Shown here piece by piece: positions 23,030 through 30,469 of a DNA stretch of 45,533 nucleotides; the first letter of the stretch is position 1, and each line of letters begins with the position of its first letter. The translations under genes and the position numbers were made by a program. The notes under the pieces are model-generated. The model saw nothing but the letters and a program-made list of their open reading frames with translations, was not told the DNA's origin and made no database searches. The stretch is from positions 1-45,533 of the forward strand of contig WHSU01000026.1 of the NCBI GenBank assembly GCA_009379925.1. Reading direction: 5' to 3'. The DNA is from Dehalococcoidia bacterium. Its GTDB lineage: Bacteria > Chloroflexota > Dehalococcoidia > UBA2979.

Positions 23030-24312
23030 GACGGCCACGCTTGAGGGTAGAACGCCGGGCGCCCCGGCTGGGTTCTGAAACCGGCGCAGTGGCGATCACC
23101 TTCGCCGCTGCCCTCTTTCTATTCGGGGCATTCGGAATCGTCGCCGTGGACATCGCGTCCTGGTACGGCGACCGCCGCGAGGCACAGACCGACGCGGACC
23201 AGATCGCGCTCGCCGGCGCCCAGGAGCTACCAAGCTTCGAGGACGCCGCCCAGGCCGCGGCGGACGCGGAGGCGGTCGCCCTGGCCTGGGCGGCGAAGAA
23301 CAATGTCGACCCGGCCGACGTGACCATCGAGGTGGTCAACGACTGCTACTCGGCGAACGACGAGGTCCACACGGGAGTCCGCGCGACCGTCCAGCGGCCG
23401 GGTAAGACGTTCTTCCTCAGCTTCTTGCCAGACACGGTCCAACCGACGATCAGCACGGAAGCCGTGGCCTGCTCGGGCATGCCCTACGAGATGATCGGGA
23501 TGCTTCCTTTCGCGCTTCAAAAGAACAGCGACTGCTTCGAGGACAATGGCAGCTTTGAACTGGCCGTCCCGATCTTCGGCGAGCGCTGCGACATCGTCGT
23601 GGACAGCAACGGCAGCGACATCGGACAGCTCTCGTTCAGCACCGACCCGACCGATCCCTGCTACTCGGGCAACAGTAGCGCAAACGTGTACGAGTACAAC
23701 ATCGTCCACGGCTCCCAGGTGAACTGCCAGATCGGCGCCTCGGTGCGGAGTAACACCGGTGTGAACGTCGGCCCGACCCGTGACGGCCTCTCAGCCCGCC
23801 TGGGCAACGAGGGCGTTTGTAGCGACAACCCTTATCGGGGTTCCACCGCTGTTCAGACCGACACCGACAACTTCAATATGCATCCCACGCTTTCGAACCT
23901 GTTCGCGCCGACAACAGGTGTCGATGATTTCTTCGAGATATGGATGCCTGATGACGGGTACAGCCTGTACCAGCCCGCCGAGGACCTGGTCACGGTCGAC
24001 TGTGACGGCTCGTTGGACGGCATCCAGACGAGTCCACGGAACATCACGGTAGTCATCATCAACGACATCGACGTGGACGACGGCGTGGGGTGCGGAGGCA
24101 ACAACTCCCACTGCTACGAGGTGCAGGGCTTCGCGCGCATGTACCTGGAGGGGTGCTCGACCTCGGGCCAGGGCTTCCGGGCGGACTGCAGCCAGGGCGG
24201 CGGTGGCAATACCTTCACGATCCACGCGCGCTTTGTAGAGGCGATCGGGATCTCGAACGGCGCGTTGGGCCTCAACCGGCTCGGCGACGTCCAGACGTTC
24301 CTCAAGGACTAA
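23026..24312 (+). CDS. TadG-like pilus assembly protein
   Basis: A 428-residue protein. A cytoplasmic N-terminus ending in GSETG precedes AVAITFAAALFLFGAF, the TadE/TadG-like helix, without the +5 Glu (Thr instead). The family continuation VDIASWYGDRREAQTDADQIALAGA follows. The remaining 360 residues are extracytoplasmic, Cys-, Asn- and Gly-rich, with at least ten Cys, suggesting a disulfide-stabilised domain exposed at the surface. No VWA MIDAS is seen, unlike many TadG proteins. The ATG at 23026 overlaps the tadE stop; the long in-frame extension upstream to 22627 is only open frame. Confidence 0.85.
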   Translation: MRRPRLRVERRAPRLGSETGAVAITFAAALFLFGAFGIVAVDIASWYGDRREAQTDADQIALAGAQELPSFEDAAQAAADAEAVALAWAAKNNVDPADVTIEVVNDCYSANDEVHTGVRATVQRPGKTFFLSFLPDTVQPTISTEAVACSGMPYEMIGMLPFALQKNSDCFEDNGSFELAVPIFGERCDIVVDSNGSDIGQLSFSTDPTDPCYSGNSSANVYEYNIVHGSQVNCQIGASVRSNTGVNVGPTRDGLSARLGNEGVCSDNPYRGSTAVQTDTDNFNMHPTLSNLFAPTTGVDDFFEIWMPDDGYSLYQPAEDLVTVDCDGSLDGIQTSPRNITVVIINDIDVDDGVGCGGNNSHCYEVQGFARMYLEGCSTSGQGFRADCSQGGGGNTFTIHARFVEAIGISNGALGLNRLGDVQTFLKD

Positions 24313-24315
24313 GTA

Positions 24316-24345
24316 CGGTCTCGGCTGCGTCGGGCAGCCGGACCG
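24316..24345 (+). promoter_or_regulatory. Hairpin between tadG and cpaB (attenuator or RNA-processing site)
   Basis: CGGTC-t-CGGCTG (24316-24327) pairs with CAGCCG-GACCG (24335-24345), an 11-bp stem with one bulged T and a 7-nt loop. It starts 3 bases after the tadG-like stop and is followed by TCGTTGT, a weak T-rich tail. It could act as a partial terminator separating pilin from machinery expression. Confidence 0.55.
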
Positions 24346-24381
24346 TCGTTGTAAGCGTTATCGAGAAAGGGAGACGGCGCC

Positions 24382-25068
24382 ATGGCTCGTCGCTTCAAGT
24401 TCCCCACCGGCGGCGTGCTGCTGTTCGCGGCGGTCGTCATCGGCGCGGCCAGCACCATCGGCACGGCCGCCTGGCTGCGTCAGCAGGACCAGCAGCGGGC
24501 CGAGGATGCCGCGGCCAACGAGCAACAGCAAGAGTCGATGGTCGCCCTGCTGGTGGGGCGCGACGAGCTGGCCGCAGGCACCACCCTGAGCGCGCCGATG
24601 CTCGCCACCGTCGAGGTGCCGCAGAGCACGGTGCCGGTGGGGGCCCTCACGGAACTCGACGACGCTGTGGGGCGCGTGCTGCGCTACCCGCTGGGCCCCG
24701 GTGAGCAGTTGCTGGCGAGCAAGCTCGTGGGCGACGGCAGCACCGGCAGCGGGCTCGCGTTCTCGATCCCGCCCGGAATGCGCGGCGTGTCCGTGGCGTT
24801 CTCGGAGGTGATGGGCGCGGGCGGCCTGGTGGTCCCCGGCGACCACGTGGACGTGCTGGTGGCCACGGAGTACGGCCGGCTCTTCGGCCCGGACCACTGC
24901 AGGAGGGCGTGGACACGGACGCGGGGCACCCGACGGTGGTCACGCTGCTCCAGGACGTGCTCGTGCTGGCAGTCGGCCAGGAATTCACCCCGGCCGTCGA
25001 CGAGGGCCGTGACCCCTCCACGCTGCGCACCGAGGGCGCGGAGGCGCAGCCGGCCGCGGGCTCCGTGA
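24382..25068 (+). CDS. cpaB: CpaB/RcpC-family pilus protein, N-terminal part (frameshifted)
   Basis: The N-terminus has one membrane helix (residues about 10-30). An SAF-like domain follows, ALLVGRDELAAGTTLSAPML, with RVLRYPLGPGEQLLASKLVG and the conserved MRGVSVAFSEVMGAGGLVVP. PGDHVDVLVATEYG is the family signature of the CpaB core. After FGPD at about 24893 the frame changes: one base missing in GACCACTGCAGG would restore HLQEGVDTDAG. Codons from there to 25068 in this frame are spurious. An AAGGGAG Shine-Dalgarno precedes the ATG. The protein is thought to sit at the outer face of the membrane in Tad machines. Confidence 0.82.
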   Translation: MARRFKFPTGGVLLFAAVVIGAASTIGTAAWLRQQDQQRAEDAAANEQQQESMVALLVGRDELAAGTTLSAPMLATVEVPQSTVPVGALTELDDAVGRVLRYPLGPGEQLLASKLVGDGSTGSGLAFSIPPGMRGVSVAFSEVMGAGGLVVPGDHVDVLVATEYGRLFGPDHCRRAWTRTRGTRRWSRCSRTCSCWQSARNSPRPSTRAVTPPRCAPRARRRSRPRAP

Positions 25069-25238
25069 CCCTGGCGATCAACTCGACTCAGGCCCAGAAG
25101 CTCTTCATGGCGACGCAGGAAGGCACGCTGGGGCTGGCGCTGCGGCCCTTCGGCGACGAGTCGCAGGCCGCGCTCACACCAGAGCTGAAGCTGGAGCCTG
25201 AGAGCGGCGTGGCCCAGGGCCTGACCGCGAGCCGCTAG
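24909..25238 (+). CDS. cpaB: CpaB, C-terminal part after the frameshift
   Basis: From about 24896 this frame continues CpaB. TVVTLLQDVLVLAVGQEF is the typical strand after the SAF domain, followed by SVTLAINSTQAQKLFMATQE and GTLGLALRPFGD, both characteristic of the family's end. The nominal ATG (24909) lies inside the domain. Joined to the upstream part, the protein would be about 285 residues, normal for CpaB. The good conservation on both sides argues for a recent change or a base-calling error. Confidence 0.8.
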   Translation: MDTDAGHPTVVTLLQDVLVLAVGQEFTPAVDEGRDPSTLRTEGAEAQPAAGSVTLAINSTQAQKLFMATQEGTLGLALRPFGDESQAALTPELKLEPESGVAQGLTASR

Positions 25239-25280
25239 ACGTAGACGGACGAACAGAAGGAACTGTAGAGGAGCCGCCTC

Positions 25281-26495
25281 GTGGCCCGGAACCTGAGCGC
25301 CCTGGTCGTAGACCCGAACCTCGATAGCCGCCTGGACACCTCGCGGTCGCTCGAGTCCGTGGGGCTGGACCTGGCGGGCGAATCGTCCTACGGCACCGAG
25401 GCCACGGTGATGGCGGCGGAGCACAAGCCGAACGTCATCCTGCTGGCCCTGGAAGACCCGCCCGCGCGCGGCGTGTCGACGCTGGAGTCGCTCCAGACGC
25501 TGGCGCCGGACACCCCGGTGATCGTGTACTCCTCGTCCGGCAACGTGGACCTCGTCCGGCAGGCCATGCGCGCCGGGGCCCGTGACTTCCTGAGCAAGCC
25601 TCTCCAGGCACAGGCGCTGCGCGAGACGATCCACAACGTGCTGGCACAGGAGGAGCAGCGGCAACTCGCGCGCTGGGGCGAGCAGTCGGCCGTGACCGCT
25701 CGAGGCACCGTGATCACGGTCGCCGGCGCGAAGGGCGGCATCGGCAAGTCGACGCTGACGACGAACCTGGCGATCGCCATCCGCCAGGTGACCGGGCAGG
25801 AAGTCGCGCTGGTGGACGGCGACGCACAGTTCGGCGACGTCTCCGTCATGCTCGACCTGGACGCCACGCACAGCATCGCGGACCTGGCGCGCAACGAGCC
25901 GGAGATCACGCGCGAGTCGGTGCTGCCCTACCTGAACAAGCACCACTCCGGCGTGAACGTGCTGCTGGCGACGTCCGAGCCGGACGACTGGCGGGCACTG
26001 CAACCGCAGCACATCTCCTCGATCGCCCGCGCCCTGGCGGAGACGCACGAGTTCGTGATCTTCGATACGCCGGGCACGATGAACGAGGTGGTCGCCGCCT
26101 CCCTGAACGAGGCGAGCATGATCCTGATCGTCACGAGTCTGGATGTCTCCAGCGTGAAGGACACGCGCACAGCCATGCGCATCCTGGACGCCTGGGCGTT
26201 CGCACGCAGTCGCGTCCGGCTGATCGTGAACGACAACAACCGGGCCGCCGGTGTGACCGCGGAGGACGTCTCCCGCGCCACGGGCATGCCCGTGACCGCA
26301 CACCTCCAATACGAGGCGCGCGTCGGCGTCGCCGTCCAGACGGGCCTGCCGATCGTGCAGTCGGACCCGCGCAGCCGCTACGCGCGCTCGGTCATCGAGC
26401 TGGCGGAAAACATCACCGGGGTGGGCTCCGAGAAGCGGCTGGCACGCCGCTCGGCCTTCGGACGCCTGTCGCTGTTCGGGAAGGCCGCGTCATGA
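25281..26495 (+). CDS. tadZ: TadZ/CpaE-family localisation ATPase
   Basis: A 404-residue protein. Residues 1-125 are a receiver-like domain that has lost the phosphate-accepting Asp (NVILLALEDPP where D would stand) but keeps a Lys in LSKPLQ. Residues about 140-370 are a MinD/ParA ATPase with the deviant Walker A GAKGGIGKSTLTTN, VDGDAQFGDVSVML and FVIFDTPG. Such proteins place the Tad machine in the cell and recruit CpaF. The GTG at 25281 follows GAGGAG. The stop overlaps the cpaF start (ATGA), so the two are coupled. Confidence 0.9.
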   Translation: MARNLSALVVDPNLDSRLDTSRSLESVGLDLAGESSYGTEATVMAAEHKPNVILLALEDPPARGVSTLESLQTLAPDTPVIVYSSSGNVDLVRQAMRAGARDFLSKPLQAQALRETIHNVLAQEEQRQLARWGEQSAVTARGTVITVAGAKGGIGKSTLTTNLAIAIRQVTGQEVALVDGDAQFGDVSVMLDLDATHSIADLARNEPEITRESVLPYLNKHHSGVNVLLATSEPDDWRALQPQHISSIARALAETHEFVIFDTPGTMNEVVAASLNEASMILIVTSLDVSSVKDTRTAMRILDAWAFARSRVRLIVNDNNRAAGVTAEDVSRATGMPVTAHLQYEARVGVAVQTGLPIVQSDPRSRYARSVIELAENITGVGSEKRLARRSAFGRLSLFGKAAS

Positions 26496-27817
26496 TTGCG
26501 AGTCAGGACAACCATCGCACGGCCCCGGCCACCATCGGCCGTCCAACCTCGGATGCTCCGGAGCAGCTGGTGGTGCAGGTACACGACCGGTTGATCAAGG
26601 ACCTCGATGTCCCGCGCCTGCACCTGCAACCGAAGCAGGAGGCGCGTCGCCTGGTGGAGGCGACGATCAACGAGTTGCTCGCGGAGATGTCGCCCGGGAT
26701 CGCCGGCGTGACGAAGCAGAACGTGATCCGCGAGGTCAGCAACGAGGTGCTGGGCTTCGGCCCCCTCCAGCCCCTGCTGGACGACAAGGAAGTCACCGAA
26801 GTCATGGTCAACGGACCGACGGAGGTCTTCTTCGAGCGCCAGGGTGTGCTCTACCTCAGCTCCGTGCGTTTCCGTGACAGCCAGCACATCCGACGCATTG
26901 CGGACCGCATCGTGGCGCCGCTGGGCCGCCGGCTCGATGAGTCGTCGCCGATGGTGGACGCGCGTCTGCCGGACGGCTCCCGTGTGAACGTGGTGCTGCC
27001 GCCGATCGCCGTGAGCAGCCCCGCGATCACCATCCGAAAGTTCCAGAGCGAGCGCTTCGGCATGGATGACCTGATCCGCATCGGTAGCCTCACGGAACCG
27101 GCCGCCGGCTTCCTGAGGGCCGCCGTCGCGTCCAAGGTCAACATCATCATCTCCGGCGGTACCGGCTCCGGTAAGACGACGATGCTGAACGCGCTGTCGT
27201 CGTTCATCCCGGACAGTGAGCGCCTGGTCACGATCGAGGACCCCAAGGAACTGCAGCTCAAGCAGAACCACGTGGTGGCGCTCGAAGCGCGGCCCGCCGG
27301 CGTGAACAACACCGGCGCGGTGACGCAGCGCGACCTCGTGCGCAACGCCCTCCGCATGCGCCCGGACCGGGTGATCATCGGCGAGGTCCGGGGCGCCGAG
27401 GCGTTCGACATGCTCCAGGCCATGAACACCGGCCACGAGGGCTCCATCACGACCATTCACGCGAACACGCCTCGGGACGCGCTCTCCCGCGTGGAGAACA
27501 TGGTCATGATGGCGGGCTTCGACCTGCCGACGCGCGCCATCCGAGAGCAGGTCGCTTCCGCCTTGCACCTGGTGGTGCAGGTGAACCGCATGGTGGACGG
27601 CTCCCGCCGGGTGACACACATCACCGAGGTGGCATCGATGGAGGGCGACATGGTGGCCATCCAGGACCTCTTCCTGTTCGAGCAGCGCGCGATGGGCGCC
27701 GACCAGCGGGTGCAGGGCCAGATGGAGCGGACGGGCATCCGGCCGCACTTCTACGACCGCTTCGCGCGCTTCGGTGTCTCCGAGCACTGGGTCGACCGAC
27801 CCGTCCAGGTGGCGTGA
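26492..27817 (+). CDS. tadA: Tad secretion ATPase (CpaF/TadA)
   Basis: A 441-residue secretion ATPase that powers pilus assembly at the inner face of the membrane. The N-terminal helical domain, to about residue 110, contains GFGPLQPLLDDKEVTEVMVN, typical of CpaF. The Walker A is GGTGSGKTTMLN (about residue 222), the Asp box is LVTIEDPKELQL, the Walker B region is VIIGEVRGAEAFDMLQAM, and the His box is HEGSITTIHANTP. All nucleotide and Arg motifs are in place. It is followed within one base by tadB. Confidence 0.95.
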   Translation: MIASQDNHRTAPATIGRPTSDAPEQLVVQVHDRLIKDLDVPRLHLQPKQEARRLVEATINELLAEMSPGIAGVTKQNVIREVSNEVLGFGPLQPLLDDKEVTEVMVNGPTEVFFERQGVLYLSSVRFRDSQHIRRIADRIVAPLGRRLDESSPMVDARLPDGSRVNVVLPPIAVSSPAITIRKFQSERFGMDDLIRIGSLTEPAAGFLRAAVASKVNIIISGGTGSGKTTMLNALSSFIPDSERLVTIEDPKELQLKQNHVVALEARPAGVNNTGAVTQRDLVRNALRMRPDRVIIGEVRGAEAFDMLQAMNTGHEGSITTIHANTPRDALSRVENMVMMAGFDLPTRAIREQVASALHLVVQVNRMVDGSRRVTHITEVASMEGDMVAIQDLFLFEQRAMGADQRVQGQMERTGIRPHFYDRFARFGVSEHWVDRPVQVA

Positions 27818-27818
27818 G

Positions 27819-28811
27819 ATGGATGACACGAGCTTGATGATCGCGGCGGCCGGCTGGGGCCTGACGCTCACCTTGATCCTGGTGGGCGTGGGCAGCATGC
27901 GCGGCGCCGACTCCCGCATGCGGCAGCGCGTGGGTGCGCTGTCGCAGCGTGCACCGGAAGCGTTCACGACGTCAGGCGCCAGCGTGCTACGCGACCGCCG
28001 CGCCTCCAACTTCCGTGCTTTCGACGCCTTCATCCGCCGCCAACGGTGGTCCGAGGCGACCCGCTACTCGCTGGAACGCGCCGGCCTCCGGCTGCGCGTG
28101 GGCGAGTGGGTGCTGCTGCGCGTCTTCGCGGTGGGCTTCATGGCGGCGCTCCTCGGCTTCCTGGGCTCGGCGCTCGGCGACCGCGGCATGGTGCTCATGG
28201 CGCTGGTCGTTGGTGCGGTGCTGGGCGGAATGCTTCCGCCCTTCGTACTCAAGTTCAAGATCAAGCGGCGGCAGGCCCAGATGGACCGCCAGATCGTCGA
28301 GATGACGGAGCTGATGGCCTCCATGCTGTCATCCGGCTTCGGGTACATGCAGGCCCTGATGTCCGCGGCACGACAGCTCGAGCCGCCCCTGGCGGACGAG
28401 GTGAACCGTCTGGTCGAGGCGACCCAGGTCGGTGGTGACGCCGACGAGGCGCTGGAAGAGATGGCGACCCGGCTGGACAGCCGGGACTTCCAGATCGTCA
28501 CGACGGCCATCTCGATCCACCGCAAGACCGGTGGCGACCTGGCGCAGATCTTGCGCGGCGTCGCCAGCACGATCCGCGGACGTCAGAGCTTCGCGCGGGA
28601 GGTGTCGGCGCTGACCTCCAAGGAGCGGTACTCGGCGATCATCGTGGCGGGCTTCCCGCTGCTGCTCGCGCTCGCCCTCACCGCCATGATGCCGGAGACC
28701 TTCGGCCGGCTGTTCACGCAGTTCGAAGGCCGGCTCATCCTCGGCGCCGCGCTCGTGATGGACGGCATTGGCTACTACGCGATCAAGCGCATTTCGAGGA
28801 TCGAGATCTGA
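27819..28811 (+). CDS. tadB: Tad inner-membrane platform protein TadB
   Basis: A 330-residue protein. A first membrane helix is at residues about 4-24, two further helices at about 100-145, then the cytoplasmic T2SSF domain at about 160-285 (MTELMASMLSSGFGYMQAL, then HRKTGGDLAQILRGVASTIR), and a last helix. It pairs with TadC to form the motor platform. The ATG at 27819 is one base after the cpaF stop; the earlier in-frame start at 27774 lies inside cpaF. Confidence 0.92.
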   Translation: MDDTSLMIAAAGWGLTLTLILVGVGSMRGADSRMRQRVGALSQRAPEAFTTSGASVLRDRRASNFRAFDAFIRRQRWSEATRYSLERAGLRLRVGEWVLLRVFAVGFMAALLGFLGSALGDRGMVLMALVVGAVLGGMLPPFVLKFKIKRRQAQMDRQIVEMTELMASMLSSGFGYMQALMSAARQLEPPLADEVNRLVEATQVGGDADEALEEMATRLDSRDFQIVTTAISIHRKTGGDLAQILRGVASTIRGRQSFAREVSALTSKERYSAIIVAGFPLLLALALTAMMPETFGRLFTQFEGRLILGAALVMDGIGYYAIKRISRIEI

Positions 28812-29722
28812 TGGTTACCTTCATCAGCCTGGGTTTCGGCGCCACCATCACGCTCTTGCTACTCGGCGCGTTCCGCGGCAACCGCCGCGGGCGGACGGTC
28901 ACGATCCGCGACCGCGTGGAGCAACTGGCGCCCGAGGCGCACGCGCACGACGCCTACGACGACTCGTTCGCGGAGCGGCTGCTGCTCCCGCTGAGCCGCT
29001 GGTTCATGCATACGCTGGGCACGGCCACGCCGTCGCGCCTCACGCAGGCGGTGGCCGAGCGCCTCAATACGGCCGGCATGACGGTCACCCCCGGGCGGTT
29101 CGTCGCTGTCTGGCTGACGTTCGCGTTGATCATCCCCGCGACACTGCTCGTGGTGTCCGCGCCAATCGTCGGGATTTCGCTCCCGATGCTCGGCATGTTC
29201 GCGGCGTGGATGGGCCTGGGCGGCTATCTGCCGTGGTTCTTCCTGCAGCGGGCGGCCGGGAAGCGGACGCGGGAGATCGACCGGCGCCTGCCGGACGCGA
29301 TCGACCTGATCGTGACCTGCGTGGAGTCCGGCATCGGCCTGCAGGCCGCCATGATCAAAGTCTCCGAGTACGTCGAGGGTCCGGTCGCGGACGAGTTCAC
29401 GCGGGTGAGCCGCGAGGTGAGCGTCGGCCGCGAGCGCGCCGAGGCCATGGAGGCCATGGCCGACCGCACCGGCTCGCGCGAGATGCGCCTCCTGGTCCGC
29501 GCCATCACGCAGGCCGAGCAGATGGGTATCTCCATCGGTTCCGTGCTGCGCAACCAGGCCGACGAGGTCCGCGAGCGTCGCAAGCAGAAGGCGCGGGAGA
29601 AGGCCGGCACGATCCCAGTGAAGATCACGATCCCCACCGTGCTCTTCATCTTCCCCACGATCTTCCTGCTGGTGCTCGGGCCGGTGGCGCTCAACACCAT
29701 GGAATTCTTCGCCGAACGATGA
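28811..29722 (+). CDS. tadC: Tad inner-membrane platform protein TadC
   Basis: A 303-residue paralogue of TadB. It has an N-terminal helix, a pair of helices near residues 95-145, a T2SSF domain (LPDAIDLIVTCVESGIGLQA, then ITQAEQMGISIGSVLRNQAD) and a terminal helix ending LVLGPVALNTMEFF. The start overlaps the tadB stop (TGATG). The stop overlaps the start of a small ORF. Confidence 0.92.
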   Translation: MVTFISLGFGATITLLLLGAFRGNRRGRTVTIRDRVEQLAPEAHAHDAYDDSFAERLLLPLSRWFMHTLGTATPSRLTQAVAERLNTAGMTVTPGRFVAVWLTFALIIPATLLVVSAPIVGISLPMLGMFAAWMGLGGYLPWFFLQRAAGKRTREIDRRLPDAIDLIVTCVESGIGLQAAMIKVSEYVEGPVADEFTRVSREVSVGRERAEAMEAMADRTGSREMRLLVRAITQAEQMGISIGSVLRNQADEVRERRKQKAREKAGTIPVKITIPTVLFIFPTIFLLVLGPVALNTMEFFAER

Positions 29723-29937
29723 GGACACACGCCTCGAGGCTTGTGCGGCGCGACCAGCGCAGCGTCCGAGCGGGGTCGGGCGACCACCTCGCCGGTGTCG
29801 CACGGCTGATGACGCACCCGCCGGAGACGGTGTCCGTCGAGGGACGCTGGCGAGATGCCCGCCTCCCGGCAAGCGCGCTGCGCACGAGCACCGAGGGGAC
29901 CCGTCGAGCACGGGAGGTCACGCCGTGCGCCTGCTGA
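29719..29937 (+). CDS. Small basic ORF between tadC and the prepilin peptidase
   Basis: ATGA overlap with the tadC stop opens a 72-residue frame rich in Arg and Thr, ending TPCAC. It overlaps the peptidase start by 13 bp. There are no hydrophobic segments and no family is recognised. The coupling-type overlap and lack of an alternative gene in this 200-bp gap are the only support; it could equally be untranslated spacer. Confidence 0.35.
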   Translation: MRTHASRLVRRDQRSVRAGSGDHLAGVARLMTHPPETVSVEGRWRDARLPASALRTSTEGTRRAREVTPCAC

Positions 29938-30449
29938 CCCCGACGATCGCAGCGGGCCTCGGAGCAGCCGGAGGCGGCGCACTCGCGCTTGCGCTTGGCC
30001 AGTCGACGCTGGCGGCTGGCGTGACGGCGGCCTTTTGTGCGGTGCTGGCCTCCGTGTCAGTCACCGACCTTCGCGAACGCCGCATCCCCAACGCATGGAC
30101 CTACCCAGCGCTGCTCGGCGCGGTCGCCGTCGCGGCCACGGGCGGCCTCGGCACGCTCGCGCAGTCCTTCGGTGGGCTCGCGGTCGCCGGGGTGCCCATG
30201 GCGCTCTGCTACGTGGTCGGCCGTGGCCGCCTGGGCATGGGGGACGTGAAGCTCAGCGCCCTCGCGGGGGCAGTGCTGGGTCCGGCTACCGCACCGGCAT
30301 TTCTGCTGCTGGGGACGGCGGCGGGCGCGGTGCACGCCGTCGGCGTGCTGGCACGCGGTGGCGGGCGGCACACGCGCTTCTCGTACGGCCCGGCCCTCGC
30401 GGTCGGCGCGGCCATCGTGGTGTTTCGATACGGACCACTCGTCTCGTGA
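29925..30449 (+). CDS. tadV: Prepilin peptidase, A24 family (TadV/CpaA)
   Basis: A 174-residue membrane aspartic protease with about five to six helices. The first catalytic Asp is in SVTDLRERRIPN and the second in GRGRLGMGDVKLSALAG (GxGD motif). It lacks the N-terminal methylase domain, as usual for TadV. It should cleave Flp and the TadE/TadG-like leaders after Gly. The GTG at 29925 follows GGGAGG. The stop and a following ATG overlap (TGATG). Confidence 0.92.
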   Translation: MRLLTPTIAAGLGAAGGGALALALGQSTLAAGVTAAFCAVLASVSVTDLRERRIPNAWTYPALLGAVAVAATGGLGTLAQSFGGLAVAGVPMALCYVVGRGRLGMGDVKLSALAGAVLGPATAPAFLLLGTAAGAVHAVGVLARGGGRHTRFSYGPALAVGAAIVVFRYGPLVS

Positions 30450-30469
30450 TGCAGAGAGGTATCTCGAGC

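Noticed and set aside
26378-28033. 551-codon antisense frame over cpaF
   Set aside because: A His/Arg/Asp-rich shadow of cpaF with no recognisable motif.
29855-30469. N-terminal extension of the VWA-FHA gene into the prepilin peptidase region
   Set aside because: The extension overlaps tadV out of frame and is Arg/Gly-rich; a ribosome site and signal peptide begin at 30470.
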